DNA of 64,000 nt, from contig NZ_QGTS01000013.1 of assembly GCF_003182475.1 (NCBI RefSeq), positions 1-64,000 of the forward strand, given 5' to 3'. The first letter of the stretch is position 1. Each line of letters opens with the position of its first letter. Shown here piece after piece: positions 31,991-42,818 of the stretch. The stretch comes from Mangrovibacter plantisponsor (GTDB taxonomy: Bacteria > Pseudomonadota > Gammaproteobacteria > Enterobacterales > Enterobacteriaceae). Under the pieces are notes generated by a model, which was given only the letters and a program-made list of their open reading frames with translations, was not told where the DNA came from and searched no databases. Position numbers and translations under genes: made by a program.

Positions 31991-32476
31991 ATGAAATACG
32001 ATACTTCAGAGTTGTGCGATATCTACCACGAAGATGTTAATGTCGTCGAACCGTTGTTTTCTAACTTCGGTGGGCGTCACTCCTTTGGTGGACAGGTCAT
32101 CACAGTAAAATGTTTCGAGGACAACGGGTTGCTGTATGAGCTTCTCGAAGAAAATGGCCGTGGGCGTATCCTGGTTGTGGATGGCGGTGGCTCAGTACGT
32201 CGTGCACTGTTCGACGCCGATCTGGCTCGCCTGGCTATGCAAAACGAATGGGAAGGCATTGTTATATACGGTGCTGTACGCCAGGTGGATGATCTGGAAG
32301 AAATGGATATTGGTATTCAGGCTATTGCCGCGATTCCTGTGGGTGCCGCGGGAGAAGGTACCGGCGAGAGTGATATCCGGGTCAACTTTGGTGGTGTAAC
32401 GTTCTTTTCAGGCGACCACCTCTACGCAGATAACACTGGCATTATTCTTTCTGAAGAACCTCTGGATATCGAATAG
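31991..32476 (+). CDS. rraA: regulator of ribonuclease activity A
   Basis: RraA is a ring-shaped protein that binds RNase E and inhibits RNA decay. The 161-aa product has the same length as in E. coli and is nearly identical to it. It carries the fold once annotated as MenG ([24 protein letters not shown]), which explains old misannotation as a menaquinone methyltransferase. It follows menA by 135 bp. Confidence 0.97.
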   Translation: MKYDTSELCDIYHEDVNVVEPLFSNFGGRHSFGGQVITVKCFEDNGLLYELLEENGRGRILVVDGGGSVRRALFDADLARLAMQNEWEGIVIYGAVRQVDDLEEMDIGIQAIAAIPVGAAGEGTGESDIRVNFGGVTFFSGDHLYADNTGIILSEEPLDIE

Positions 32477-32487
32477 GCGTACTATTG

Positions 32488-32509
32488 GGCGCAGACATCA
32501 CTGCGCCCA
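32488..32509. repeat. hairpin between rraA and zapB
   Basis: GGGCGCAG/CTGCGCCC forms a perfect 8-bp stem with loop ACATCA, in the gap between two convergent genes. No T-tract follows on either strand, so it may be a weak terminator or an mRNA-end stabiliser. Confidence 0.5.
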
Positions 32510-32529
32510 AAAGGCCTCGCCTGGGGAAA

Positions 32530-32775
32530 TTAAACCTCTTCCATTTTTCCCAACAGTGCCTGTAAACGCTCTTGCCAGACACCCTGCTGCTCTTTCAGTT
32601 GGTTATTTTCCTGCTCCAGCGCTCCGCGGTTTTCCTGTGCAAGCTGTACTTCCTGCGCCAGGTTGTTGTTCTTTTCTTTCAGCTCTTCGATTTCCATCTG
32701 CAACAGCGTGATGGTATCAATAGCCTGTTGTACTTTGGCTTCCAGTTTTTCAAACACTTCAAATGACATTGTCAT
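32530..32775 (-). CDS. zapB: cell division protein ZapB
   Basis: ZapB is a coiled-coil protein that links ZapA/FtsZ at mid-cell and connects to MatP and the chromosome terminus. The 81-aa product is collinear with E. coli ZapB. Almost the whole sequence shows heptad-like Leu/Ile/Val spacing with many Glu, Gln and Asn and no proline, as expected for an antiparallel coiled coil. A start two codons later is also possible. Confidence 0.96.
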   Translation of the reverse strand: MTMSFEVFEKLEAKVQQAIDTITLLQMEIEELKEKNNNLAQEVQLAQENRGALEQENNQLKEQQGVWQERLQALLGKMEEV

Positions 32776-33215
32776 ACCTCTCCTGAATTACAAAGGCGCT
32801 GATGGATGACTATCCTGTCCCGCTTCGGCGACGCCTTAATGATATACGTTACATCACGCAAGACTTCGATTGTAAGAAGCCTGACAGCCCCTGTCCAGCG
32901 AGATACCGGGCTGTTTGCGGATTGCAACACTTTTCAGCATTTGCTGAACCTCACACGCCACTGTTCAGCCCAATTGTTAATATATCCGTTAAAAAAATGA
33001 GGTATTTCTTATCACGCCCGATAATTATCCAGCTCAACAGTCTGGTCTGCGCAGCGCGAAAACGCTCATTTTCTTGACGACGCACACAAAAATCACTTTC
33101 GATATTTCTCGTTTTTGCTCGTTAACGATAAATTAACAGTATGTCTACACGACATGGCGGGTTATTGGCTTACCCGTACAAACAATAATCATTAATTTAC
33201 CTTCAGGACCCGATT
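32776..33215. other. 440-bp zapB-glpF intergenic region
   Basis: Both flanking genes are transcribed outward. I see no gene here: short open frames lack a ribosome-binding site and any protein resemblance. The right third contains the glpF control sequences; the left part should hold the zapB promoter. The sequence is AT-rich from about 32970. Confidence 0.6.
33097..33135 (+). promoter_or_regulatory. GlpR operator region of glpFK
   Basis: The stretch CTCGTTTTTGCTCGTTAACGAT at about 33108-33129 is almost the same as the E. coli glpF operator, with the palindromic core TCGTTAACGA at 33119-33128. A related half-site, TTTCGATATTTCTCG, lies immediately upstream. Glycerol-3-phosphate should relieve repression; CRP sites are likely but I could not place them. 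Confidence 0.75.
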
Positions 33216-34067
33216 ATGAGTCAAACTTCAACCTTAAAAGGTCAGTGCATCGCCGAATTTATTGGTACCGGGTTGTTGATTTTCTTCGGTGTTGGCTGTG
33301 TTGCCGCTTTAGTTGTCGCAGGCGCAACATTTGGCCAGTGGGAAATCAGTATCATCTGGGGTTTGGGGGTGGCTATGGCCATCTATCTGACCGCAGGCGT
33401 ATCCGGCGCACACCTCAACCCGGCAGTCACTCTTGCATTGTGGCTGTTTGCGAACTTCGAAGGGCGAAAAGTTGTGCCCTTCATCTGCTCACAGTTTCTC
33501 GGTGCCTTCTGCGCCGCAGCTCTGGTTTACGGGCTTTATTACAACCTGTTTATTGATTACGAGCTAACTCACCATATTGTTCGCGGAACACCAGAAAGCC
33601 TGCAACTGGCAGGTATTTTCTCTACTTACCCAAATCCCCATATCAACTTCTACCAGGCTTTTGCTGTTGAGATGGTAATTACCGCCATTCTTATGGGCGT
33701 CATTATGGCACTGACCGATGATGGTAACGGGATCCCGCGCGGCCCGCTCGCACCGCTGTTAATTGGCCTGCTCATTGCGGTTATTGGTGCGTCGATGGGG
33801 CCATTAACCGGATTTGCCATGAACCCGGCACGTGACCTTGGCCCGAAGACATTCGCCTGGCTGGCTGGCTGGGGAGACATCGCCTTCACTGGCGGGCGTA
33901 ACATCCCTTACTTCCTTGTTCCGGCTTTTGGCCCTGTGGCTGGTGCCATTCTGGGAGCATTTGGCTACCAGAAATTAATCGCCCACCATTTACCTGGTAA
34001 AAAACCTGTTGTAGAAACATCAAATTCATCATCGCCTGCGGTGGCGCAACAAAAAGCCTCGCTGTAA
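33216..34067 (+). CDS. glpF: glycerol uptake facilitator (aquaglyceroporin)
   Basis: GlpF lets glycerol diffuse across the inner membrane. The 283-aa MIP-family protein (E. coli 281) has both half-helix motifs, NPAV in SGAHLNPAVT (residues about 64-73) and NPAR in FAMNPARDLG, with six full membrane helices around them. Asp after NPAR and the Arg in the second motif fit the glycerol-selective filter. glpK follows after 22 bp. Confidence 0.97.
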   Translation: MSQTSTLKGQCIAEFIGTGLLIFFGVGCVAALVVAGATFGQWEISIIWGLGVAMAIYLTAGVSGAHLNPAVTLALWLFANFEGRKVVPFICSQFLGAFCAAALVYGLYYNLFIDYELTHHIVRGTPESLQLAGIFSTYPNPHINFYQAFAVEMVITAILMGVIMALTDDGNGIPRGPLAPLLIGLLIAVIGASMGPLTGFAMNPARDLGPKTFAWLAGWGDIAFTGGRNIPYFLVPAFGPVAGAILGAFGYQKLIAHHLPGKKPVVETSNSSSPAVAQQKASL

Positions 34068-34077
34068 TTCGACTTAA

Positions 34078-35604
<1,527 letters not shown>

Positions 35605-35619
35605 CTGACTGATAAAATA

Positions 35620-35650
35620 TTTAAAAGCCACATCTGATGTGGCTTTTTCA
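35620..35650 (+). terminator. terminator between glpK and glpX
   Basis: AGCCACAT/ATGTGGCT stem is followed by TTTTTCATTTT and preceded by As, about 20 bp after glpK. It lies between genes usually described as one glpFKX operon. Confidence 0.82.
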
Positions 35651-35743
35651 TTTTAATCATCCCCCTGCAAAGCAAAGGGGTTTTACCCCCCTCTTTCCCC
35701 ACTGTGCTACACTCCGTCGCAATTCTTCCGTTGTGGATTTGCT

Positions 35744-36754
35744 ATGAAACGAGAACTTGCTATCGAATTTTCCCGTGTAACTGAAGCTGCAGCACTTGCT
35801 GGCTATAAGTGGCTTGGGCGGGGAGATAAAAATGCCGCAGACGGCGCGGCGGTGAATGCCATGCGCATCATGCTCAATCAGGTCGATATTGACGGGCAAA
35901 TTGTTATTGGCGAAGGGGAAATTGATGAAGCCCCTATGCTGTATATCGGTGAAAAAGTGGGGACCGGTAAAGGCGACGCAGTGGATATAGCTGTTGACCC
36001 CATTGAAGGCACCAGAATGACTGCGATGGGCCAGGCCAATGCACTGGCTGTACTGGCAGTTGGCGATAAAGACTGTTTTCTGAATGCACCCGATATGTAT
36101 ATGGAAAAACTGATAGTGGGCCCGGATGCCAAAGGTGCTATCGACCTCAACCTGCCACTCAGCGAAAACCTGCGCAATATCGCTTATGCAATGGCAAAAC
36201 CATTGAGTGAACTCACCGTCACTATCCTGGCAAAACCCCGCCATGAGAAAGCCATTGAGGAAATGCAAAAGCTGGGAGTGCGCGTTTTCGCCATTCCTGA
36301 TGGTGATGTGGCAGCCTCTATTCTGACATGCATGCCGGATAGCGAGGTTGATGTCCTGTATGGTATTGGCGGTGCACCAGAAGGTGTGGTGTCTGCAGCT
36401 GTCATTCGTGCTCTGGATGGTGATATGCAGGGCCGGTTAGTCGCCCGCCATCATGTGAAAGGCGATACCCCTGAAAACCGCTCACTGGGCGAAAAAGAAT
36501 TACAACGTTGCCAGGAAATGGGCATTGAAGCTGGCAAAGTGCTGGCACTCAGCGAAATGGCCAAAAGTGATAACGTGATTTTCTCGGCAACCGGCATTAC
36601 CAAAGGTGACTTACTCGATGGTATTTCCCGTAAAGGAAATATGGCGACGACAGAAACCCTGCTTATTCGTGGTAAATCACGCACAATTCGCCGTATCCAG
36701 TCCATTCACTACCTCGATCGCAAAGATTCGGGTGTACAGGTGTATATTGTGTAA
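35744..36754 (+). CDS. glpX: fructose-1,6-bisphosphatase class II
   Basis: GlpX hydrolyses fructose 1,6-bisphosphate in gluconeogenesis, supporting growth on glycerol. The 336-aa length equals that of E. coli. Metal- and substrate-binding motifs include IGEGEIDEAPML near residue 57, VDPIEGT near 85, and YGIGGAPEGV. It lies 139 bp after glpK and beyond a terminator, so readthrough or a separate promoter is needed. Confidence 0.97.
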   Translation: MKRELAIEFSRVTEAAALAGYKWLGRGDKNAADGAAVNAMRIMLNQVDIDGQIVIGEGEIDEAPMLYIGEKVGTGKGDAVDIAVDPIEGTRMTAMGQANALAVLAVGDKDCFLNAPDMYMEKLIVGPDAKGAIDLNLPLSENLRNIAYAMAKPLSELTVTILAKPRHEKAIEEMQKLGVRVFAIPDGDVAASILTCMPDSEVDVLYGIGGAPEGVVSAAVIRALDGDMQGRLVARHHVKGDTPENRSLGEKELQRCQEMGIEAGKVLALSEMAKSDNVIFSATGITKGDLLDGISRKGNMATTETLLIRGKSRTIRRIQSIHYLDRKDSGVQVYIV

Positions 36755-36772
36755 CCGTTTGTCTTCTTGAGC

Positions 36773-36796
36773 TTTCCAGCCCTTTTGGGCTGGAAA
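36773..36796. repeat. hairpin after glpX
   Basis: TTTCCAGCCC/GGGCTGGAAA is a perfect 10-bp inverted repeat with a TTTT loop, 18 bp after the glpX stop. A T-tract is missing, so it may be a non-canonical terminator. Confidence 0.55.
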
Positions 36797-36847
36797 TGTT
36801 ACGCAGACCTGGCGAAGATTAATTAAACATCATCACAGGAGTGCATT

Positions 36848-37594
36848 ATGGCTGACTGGGTTACCGGCAACGTTATCAACATCAATCACTGGACAGAGAC
36901 ACTGTTCAGCCTGACACTCAACGCCCCTGTCGCGCCTTTCACCGCCGGGCAATTTGCCAAACTAAGCCTGGAAATTGACGGTGAGCGCGTCCAGCGAGCG
37001 TATTCTTATGTCAATGCACCAGCTAACCCAAATCTTGAGTTTTATCTGGTGACCGTTCCGGGCGGTAAACTAAGCCCACACCTGAGCGCCCTGAAACCTG
37101 GCGATCCGGTACAAGTTACCGCATCCGCTGCGGGCTTTTTTGTGCTGGATGAAGTTCCTGATTGCCAGACGCTCTGGATGCTGGCAACAGGTACGGCTGT
37201 CGGGCCCTATTTATCTATACTGCAGCAAGGTGATGACCTCGAACGCTTCGAACATATCGTCCTGGTTCATGCCGTACGCCATGCCGCTGACTTAAGTTAC
37301 CTGCCATTAATGCTCTCGCTCCAGCAACAGCTGGGCGACAAGCTGCGCATTCAAACCGTAGTCAGCCGGGAGACCACCACGGGGGCACTCACCGGGCGGA
37401 TACCTGCATTGATAGAAAGTGGCGCATTAGAAGCTGCGACAGGGCTGGCTCTGGACCCCACCACCAGCCATGTGATGTTGTGTGGCAACCCGGACATGGT
37501 TAGAGACACACAGGCACTGCTTAAAGAAACCCGTGGTATGGCAAAACACTTGCGCCGCCGCCCGGGGCACATGACGGCGGAACATTATTGGTAA
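36848..37594 (+). CDS. fpr: ferredoxin/flavodoxin-NADP+ reductase
   Basis: Fpr passes electrons from NADPH to flavodoxin and ferredoxin and is part of the SoxRS response in E. coli. The 248-aa length equals that of E. coli. FAD binding is shown by RAYSYVNAP, NADP binding by LATGTAVGPYLSIL, and the C-terminal HYW carries the aromatic residue stacking on FAD. AGGAG precedes the ATG. Its stop codon directly abuts the stop codon of the convergent yiiR. Confidence 0.97.
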   Translation: MADWVTGNVININHWTETLFSLTLNAPVAPFTAGQFAKLSLEIDGERVQRAYSYVNAPANPNLEFYLVTVPGGKLSPHLSALKPGDPVQVTASAAGFFVLDEVPDCQTLWMLATGTAVGPYLSILQQGDDLERFEHIVLVHAVRHAADLSYLPLMLSLQQQLGDKLRIQTVVSRETTTGALTGRIPALIESGALEAATGLALDPTTSHVMLCGNPDMVRDTQALLKETRGMAKHLRRRPGHMTAEHYW

Positions 37595-38014
37595 TTAACG
37601 GTATTTAACTTCCTGCGTTGTTTTACCGTATTTATTTTCTCCCTGGGTGCCTAAAAACGCGCCCAGGTCGAGGAGCATCATCACCATAATCAGAGTGGGT
37701 ATAAAGCGCCCGACGGCCCAAACCCAAATGCCGCCCAGCACACTCCAGTTCCCCGCCAGCAACATCCAGGCAAGAATCATTAAAAACGCCCAGGCCCCCG
37801 ATTTGCCACGGTCATGCAACCGCTTCACTACAACGGCTGAAGTCGGCCACAGCAGGCAAACCAGAATAAATGCCGCGGTTTGTGTGTTGAGCATTTGATT
37901 ACCGGCAAGTGTAAACAGCAGCGACATAGCCACTGCCCACGCAACAATCCAGACCCAGAAATCACGGCGGCCAATACGCCCCCGAAAAGAAAACAACCAA
38001 AGCTGTATGGTCAT
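37595..38014 (-). CDS. yiiR: DUF805 inner-membrane protein
   Basis: From the ATG at 38014 (MTIQLWLFSFRGRIGRR, preceded by AGGGT) it is 139 aa. The opening FSFRGRIGRRDFW is the hallmark of DUF805 proteins, and four hydrophobic helices follow, with KRLHDRGKSG in a loop. The position between fpr and yiiQ matches E. coli yiiR. No function is known. The frame is open 48 codons further upstream, but that part is not membrane-like and overlaps the divergent control region. Confidence 0.85.
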   Translation of the reverse strand: MTIQLWLFSFRGRIGRRDFWVWIVAWAVAMSLLFTLAGNQMLNTQTAAFILVCLLWPTSAVVVKRLHDRGKSGAWAFLMILAWMLLAGNWSVLGGIWVWAVGRFIPTLIMVMMLLDLGAFLGTQGENKYGKTTQEVKYR

Positions 38015-38127
38015 AAATGTACCCTGCTTATCATAATGCGGATAGTTTACCCTGGGTGGAGCTGTTTTTGACAAGCGCACAGGATATCGTTTTAATCGTT
38101 TCACCAATCTCAGGGGAGTGAGAATGA

Positions 38128-38727
38128 ATGAAATACTTGTTAACCGCGCTTGCAGCACTCACATTATTGACTTGTGCGGCCTACGGCAAAGCGGAACAAG
38201 GAGAAACCAAAGCGCCTGTCGCTGCGTACCTGCTACCCGGTGCGCCGGTGTTCGATATCTCGATTTCCGATTTCCGAGAACGTTTCAATCACGAAAACCC
38301 CACATTACAACTCAATGAATTTCGTGCCATTGAGGTCAACGACCCGAAAGTTTTATTACTGCGTGCTGCAACAAAAATTAATGAGAATCTCTATGCATCG
38401 GCAGCGCTTGAGCGGGCAACGCTCAAAATCAAAAGCATCCAGATAACCTGGTTACCGATTCAGGGGCCAGAACAGGCGAACGCGCGGGCAAAAGCGCTGG
38501 CCTGGATGAAAGCGTTAATCAATCATTTCAACCCTAACTATTCGGCACAGCAAAGTGCAGATCTGCTCACTAAATTGCTGTCTGCCGGGAAAAACAAAAG
38601 CTATTACGCTCAAACCGAAGGAGCGTTACGCTATGTTGTGGCAGATGACGGTGAAAAAGGGCTAACTTTCGCTGTTGAACCGGTTAAGCTGGCGCTATCT
38701 GAAGCGCTTGAAAACAGCAATCAATGA
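38128..38727 (+). CDS. yiiQ: YiiQ family periplasmic protein (DUF1454)
   Basis: A 199-aa protein of the same length as E. coli YiiQ, with a signal peptide (MKYLLTALAALTLLTCAAYG) that predicts export. No catalytic motif is visible. In E. coli it also lies upstream of tpiA. The function is unknown. Confidence 0.88.
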   Translation: MKYLLTALAALTLLTCAAYGKAEQGETKAPVAAYLLPGAPVFDISISDFRERFNHENPTLQLNEFRAIEVNDPKVLLLRAATKINENLYASAALERATLKIKSIQITWLPIQGPEQANARAKALAWMKALINHFNPNYSAQQSADLLTKLLSAGKNKSYYAQTEGALRYVVADDGEKGLTFAVEPVKLALSEALENSNQ

Positions 38728-38829
38728 TAAAAAGCAAAGCCTTTCGAGCTGTGAATCTCTATACTGTGTTACAGACCCGCTGCCTGCCATGGCAGCACTA
38801 TTTTTATTTCTTACCACCTGGAGAATAAG

Positions 38830-39597
38830 ATGCGACATCCCTTAGTGATGGGTAACTGGAAACTCAACGGCAGCACACACATGGTTCACGAGCTGGTGAC
38901 TAACCTGCGTAAGGAATTATCCAGCGTTGTGGGTTGTGGTGTTGCGATTGCCCCTCCAATGATGTACCTCGACCTGGCAAAACAGACTGCAGCAGGCAGC
39001 CATATTCACCTGGGCGCGCAAAATGTTGACCTGAACCTGTCTGGCGCATTCACTGGCGAAACTTCCGCTGCAATGCTGAAAGATGTGGGTGCAAAATATA
39101 TTATTATTGGTCACTCCGAACGCCGTACCTACCATGCTGAATCCGATGAACTCATCGCTAAAAAATTCGCGGTCCTGAAAGAACAAGGCCTGATCCCGGT
39201 TCTTTGCATCGGTGAAACTGAAGCAGAAAACGAAGCAGGTAAAACTGAAGAAGTTTGTTCCCGCCAGATTGATGCCGTGCTGAATACTCTTGGTGCTCAA
39301 GCTTTTGAAGGTGCAGTTATCGCTTATGAACCTGTGTGGGCGATTGGCACTGGTAAATCTGCCACCCCGGCACAGGCTCAGGCTGTTCACAAATTCATTC
39401 GTGATCACATTGCAAAAGCTGATGCGGCAATTGCTGAACAAGTTATCATCCAGTACGGCGGCTCCGTTAATGCGGCCAACGCAGCTGAACTGTTTGGCCA
39501 GCCGGATATCGACGGTGCATTGGTTGGTGGTGCTTCACTGAAAGCAGATGCCTTCGCAACTATCGTTAAAGCAGCAGCAGAAGCGAAAAATGCCTGA
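38830..39597 (+). CDS. tpiA: triosephosphate isomerase
   Basis: TpiA interconverts DHAP and glyceraldehyde 3-phosphate. The 255-aa length equals that of E. coli. The catalytic residues are in place: K11 (GNWKLNG), H95 (IIGHSERR) and E167 ([11 protein letters not shown]). A good ribosome-binding site (GGAGAATAAG) precedes the ATG. Confidence 0.99.
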   Translation: MRHPLVMGNWKLNGSTHMVHELVTNLRKELSSVVGCGVAIAPPMMYLDLAKQTAAGSHIHLGAQNVDLNLSGAFTGETSAAMLKDVGAKYIIIGHSERRTYHAESDELIAKKFAVLKEQGLIPVLCIGETEAENEAGKTEEVCSRQIDAVLNTLGAQAFEGAVIAYEPVWAIGTGKSATPAQAQAVHKFIRDHIAKADAAIAEQVIIQYGGSVNAANAAELFGQPDIDGALVGGASLKADAFATIVKAAAEAKNA

Positions 39598-39623
39598 TAA
39601 GCATTAATCGCCCTGCGGTTAAG

Positions 39624-39673
39624 GCCCTGTAGCATGCACTACGTTGTGGTGTCTGTTCAGGGCTTTTGTGTTT
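39624..39673 (+). terminator. possible tpiA terminator
   Basis: GCCCTG (39624-39629) pairs with CAGGGC (39658-39663), enclosing a smaller stem, and is followed by TTTTGTGTTT. It overlaps the last codons of the convergent cdh gene. Confidence 0.45.
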
Positions 39674-40445
39674 CTGGCGCAGTCAAAATTGCACAGGTAT
39701 GATCCTGCAACACTTCTGCTGATGCCGGATTGCCGTGCAATAAATCACGCTCTGTTGCCAGTGCCAGCAGTTTACCGCTCTTCAGTGCCACCAGCGCCAG
39801 GCTGAAATGCCCCATCTGTTTTGCTGCTCCACCAACCTGCTGCGCAAAGTTAATAAACAGACTTTGGTTTTGCAGCTCTTCAGGGGTTAATGTCCGTGCC
39901 AGCCACTCTTCACCGGCCAGATTATCCGGGAATGGCTGCCATTGCGCCCCAACGGCATACTGAAATTTATCAATGGCTTGGCGAATATCATTGCGCAGGC
40001 AGGAGATATGAATATGTAACTGGTTCTGTGTTCTGCCAGTGGGTGAATTTATTGCCAATGAAATCGCAGTATCCGGTATGGGCGCCCCTCGTTTTTCTGC
40101 CATCACACCACGTTCATGCCAGGCGTCCCAGAAAAAATTAGGCGTTGTGGGGGAAAGCAGTTCAGGGCTTTCAATGCCTGTTATACGTTCAACTGGCATG
40201 AGCAAAAATTGCAGCGGGCCATTGAGATCCTTCAATAGCACATAGCCTTGTTGCAGGTTTACTTCCTTACAAGGTGCCGGATTGTGATTCTTCTGCTCAC
40301 CCGGTACGCATTTTTCACTGACAATGCGCCACAGGGCCCCGGCCTTCCACTCTCGTTCATGCCAGTACCAACCTCCTGCTGCACCAGCTACAACTAACAC
40401 TACGAGAAATAACCCTAAATACTTTTTGCGATGACGGACCATCAT
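39657..40445 (-). CDS. cdh: CDP-diacylglycerol pyrophosphatase
   Basis: Cdh splits CDP-diacylglycerol into CMP and phosphatidate at the inner membrane. The 262-aa protein (E. coli 251) has one N-terminal transmembrane helix (about residues 9-27) and the conserved NQLHIHISC motif, the histidines being the likely catalytic residues. Other conserved blocks are LKDLNGPLQFLLMP and SPTTPNFFWDAW-like segments. It has a slightly longer C-terminus than E. coli Cdh. Confidence 0.92.
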   Translation of the reverse strand: MMVRHRKKYLGLFLVVLVVAGAAGGWYWHEREWKAGALWRIVSEKCVPGEQKNHNPAPCKEVNLQQGYVLLKDLNGPLQFLLMPVERITGIESPELLSPTTPNFFWDAWHERGVMAEKRGAPIPDTAISLAINSPTGRTQNQLHIHISCLRNDIRQAIDKFQYAVGAQWQPFPDNLAGEEWLARTLTPEELQNQSLFINFAQQVGGAAKQMGHFSLALVALKSGKLLALATERDLLHGNPASAEVLQDHTCAILTAPETQKP

Positions 40446-40460
40446 TGTGCTCCTGAACGT

Positions 40461-40498
40461 AAAAAGACGATGACCTGACAGCCATCGTCCTGTTTTTT
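40461..40498. terminator. terminator after sbp
   Basis: GACGATG (40466-40472) pairs with CATCGTC (40483-40489). Five As on the left give a T-tract for minus-strand transcripts from sbp; six Ts on the right allow function in the other direction as well. Confidence 0.75.
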
Positions 40499-40530
40499 AT
40501 CTCAAATCACAATGACAGTTTTGTTAACAA

Positions 40531-41520
40531 TCACCGCTGGCTGATCTGGTCAAATGTACCACCGCTGGCAAAATGTATTTTCTGTGCCTGAGCCCAGCCG
40601 CCAAATTTTTCATCAATAGTGAAAAGTTTCAACTCAGGAAACTGTGCACTGAACTGTTTAGCCACTTCCGGGTCTCGGGGGCGGTAAAAGTTACGGGCAA
40701 CAATCTCCTGCCCTTCATGGGAGTAGAGATGTTGCAAATATGCCTGGGCGATATCGCGCGTGCCTTTTTTATCCACCACTTTATCGACAACCGACACCGT
40801 CGGTTCAGCCAGAATCGATTCACTTGGCGTCACTATTTCAAACTGCCCGTGTCCCAGCGTCTTCTCCGCCAGTAGTGCTTCGTTCTCCCAGGCAATTAAC
40901 ACATCGCCAATTCCCCGTTCAACAAAGGTGTTCGTTGCACCTCGCGCCCCGGAATCAAGCACTTCAACATTATGATATAGCGCCTTAACAAATGCCTGAG
41001 CCTTCTCCTGAGAACCATTATTGTTATCCAGCGCATAGCCCCAGGCAGCCAGGTAATTCCAGCGTGCACCACCAGAGCTTTTTGGATTCGGAGTAATCAC
41101 CGAGACGCCTGGTTTAACCAGATCATTCCAGTCATGAATATTTTTCGGGTTGCCCTTGCGCACCAAAAAAACAATGGTTGAAGTATAAGGCGCTGAATTA
41201 TCTGGTAACCGTTTGATCCAGTCTTTAGCAATGCGCCCACGCGCAGCAATCGCGTCAATATCCCCTGCCAGAGCCAGCGTCGCTACATCGGCATCTATTC
41301 CATTAATAATTGACGTTGCCTGTTTACCTGAACCGCCATGAGACTGGCGAATAATCACATTGTCGCCCGTTTTCTCTTTCCACCAGGCACTGAACGCTTT
41401 GTTATATTGCTCATAGAGTTCACGCGTTGGGTCGTAAGACACATTTAATAATTGGATGTCTTTAGCCATTACACTGGCAGAAGCCAGCAGCAAAACCACA
41501 CCAGGAAGCCACTTTTTCAT
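40531..41520 (-). CDS. sbp: periplasmic sulfate-binding protein
   Basis: Sbp delivers sulfate to the CysTWA ABC transporter. From the ATG at 41520 ([12 protein letters not shown]) it is 329 aa, the E. coli length, with a signal peptide cleaved after SVMA. The conserved sulfate-binding segments include [10 protein letters not shown] and [17 protein letters not shown]. It is expected to be under CysB control; an AT-rich leader precedes it, but I could not define a CysB site. Confidence 0.97.
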   Translation of the reverse strand: MKKWLPGVVLLLASASVMAKDIQLLNVSYDPTRELYEQYNKAFSAWWKEKTGDNVIIRQSHGGSGKQATSIINGIDADVATLALAGDIDAIAARGRIAKDWIKRLPDNSAPYTSTIVFLVRKGNPKNIHDWNDLVKPGVSVITPNPKSSGGARWNYLAAWGYALDNNNGSQEKAQAFVKALYHNVEVLDSGARGATNTFVERGIGDVLIAWENEALLAEKTLGHGQFEIVTPSESILAEPTVSVVDKVVDKKGTRDIAQAYLQHLYSHEGQEIVARNFYRPRDPEVAKQFSAQFPELKLFTIDEKFGGWAQAQKIHFASGGTFDQISQR

Positions 41521-41627
41521 AACGGGTTCTCTTATCAGGTCGAATGGTGTCAGCCTGCCAGAAAATTTCACGCTAATTAAAGAATTAAAAAAAATTGGCT
41601 ATAACTATAAGGAATAATTAAAGAGAT

Positions 41628-41655
41628 AAAAAAGCCGGAGAGACGCTCCGGCTTG
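41628..41655 (-). terminator. pfkA terminator
   Basis: On the minus strand AAGCCGGAG and CTCCGGCTT form a stem followed by six Ts, 15 bp past the pfkA stop codon. Confidence 0.87.
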
Positions 41656-41669
41656 TTGTGGGTGGGCTG

Positions 41670-42632
41670 TCAGTACAATTTCTTCGCGCAGTTCAGCCAG
41701 TCGCCCTTGAATGGGCGTTTCATATTTTCAATGGCGTCGATAATATCGTGGTGTACCAGTTTTTCATTCTGTGTACCCACACAACGGCCACCGTATCCCT
41801 GCAGCAGCAGTTCAATAGCATAAGAGCCCATACGAGAAGCCAGAATACGGTCGTAAGGCACCGGAGAACCACCACGCTGAATATGGCCCAACACGGTAGA
41901 ACGTGTTTCACGGCCTGTTTCAGTTTCAATGTATTTGGATAATTCATTCACATCGCAAATGTGCTCAGTAATCGCAACAATCGCGTGTTTCTTACCTTTG
42001 GCGATACCGGCTTTAATTTCGGAAACCAGATCTTCGCGGTTAAACTCAACTTCCGGCAGCACAATAAATTCACACCCGCCGGCAATGGCAGCAGCCAAAG
42101 TCAGATCACCACAATAACGCCCCATTACTTCAACAATAGAGATACGCTGGTGAGATGACGAAGTATCACGCAGGCGGTCAATAGCTTCAACAACGGTGCT
42201 CAGTGCTGTGAAATAACCGATAGTGTAATCCGTACCAGCCACATCGTTATCAATAGTGCCAGGCAGACCAATACATGGGAAGCCCATTTCAGTCAGGCGT
42301 TTTGCCCCCATATAGGAACCATCCCCACCGATCACGACCAGTGCATCAATGCCACGTTTTTTCATGTTATCAATTGCGACACTGCGAACATGCTCTTCAC
42401 GGAACTCAGGGAAACGCGCGGAACCCAGGAATGTCCCACCGCGGTTAATCATATCGGACACACTATAACGGTCCAGGTTAATCATACGGTCTTCATACAA
42501 ACCCAGATAGCCATCATAAATCCCACAAACTTCCAGACCTTCTGTCAATGCGGCACGCACAACTCCACGAATCGCTGCGTTCATGCCCGGTGCGTCACCA
42601 CCGCTTGTCAAAACACCGATTTTTTTAATCAT
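41670..42632 (-). CDS. pfkA: 6-phosphofructokinase I
   Basis: PfkA phosphorylates fructose 6-phosphate in glycolysis, activated by ADP and inhibited by PEP. From the ATG at 42632 ([16 protein letters not shown]) it is 320 aa, the E. coli length; the upstream 32 in-frame codons fall in the leader. ATP-site GGDGSYMGA and the catalytic [14 protein letters not shown] segment are present. Its neighbours are sbp and fieF, as in E. coli. Confidence 0.98.
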   Translation of the reverse strand: MIKKIGVLTSGGDAPGMNAAIRGVVRAALTEGLEVCGIYDGYLGLYEDRMINLDRYSVSDMINRGGTFLGSARFPEFREEHVRSVAIDNMKKRGIDALVVIGGDGSYMGAKRLTEMGFPCIGLPGTIDNDVAGTDYTIGYFTALSTVVEAIDRLRDTSSSHQRISIVEVMGRYCGDLTLAAAIAGGCEFIVLPEVEFNREDLVSEIKAGIAKGKKHAIVAITEHICDVNELSKYIETETGRETRSTVLGHIQRGGSPVPYDRILASRMGSYAIELLLQGYGGRCVGTQNEKLVHHDIIDAIENMKRPFKGDWLNCAKKLY

Positions 42633-42818
42633 GACTACCTCTGAACTTTGAATGCAAAAATGAATACTGTTGCCAGAACCGCCTGCGGATAAACTGGGGT
42701 TACTACGCTTACCGCAATAGTATATCAACCGGTTCTTGCTGAATTGATTCAGGTCAGGCCAAATGATGGTTATTTATACTGAAAATGGCGACCTGGCTCA
42801 CTTTTTTACACCTCTCCA

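Noticed and set aside
32488-32509. Intrinsic terminator for rraA or zapB
   Set aside because: The stem is perfect but neither strand has a T-tract after it, so I list it only as a hairpin.
32802-33077. 91-codon open frame in the zapB-glpF gap
   Set aside because: No ribosome-binding site, no recognisable protein features, Cys/Arg-rich composition typical of chance frames, and it runs into the glpF regulatory region.
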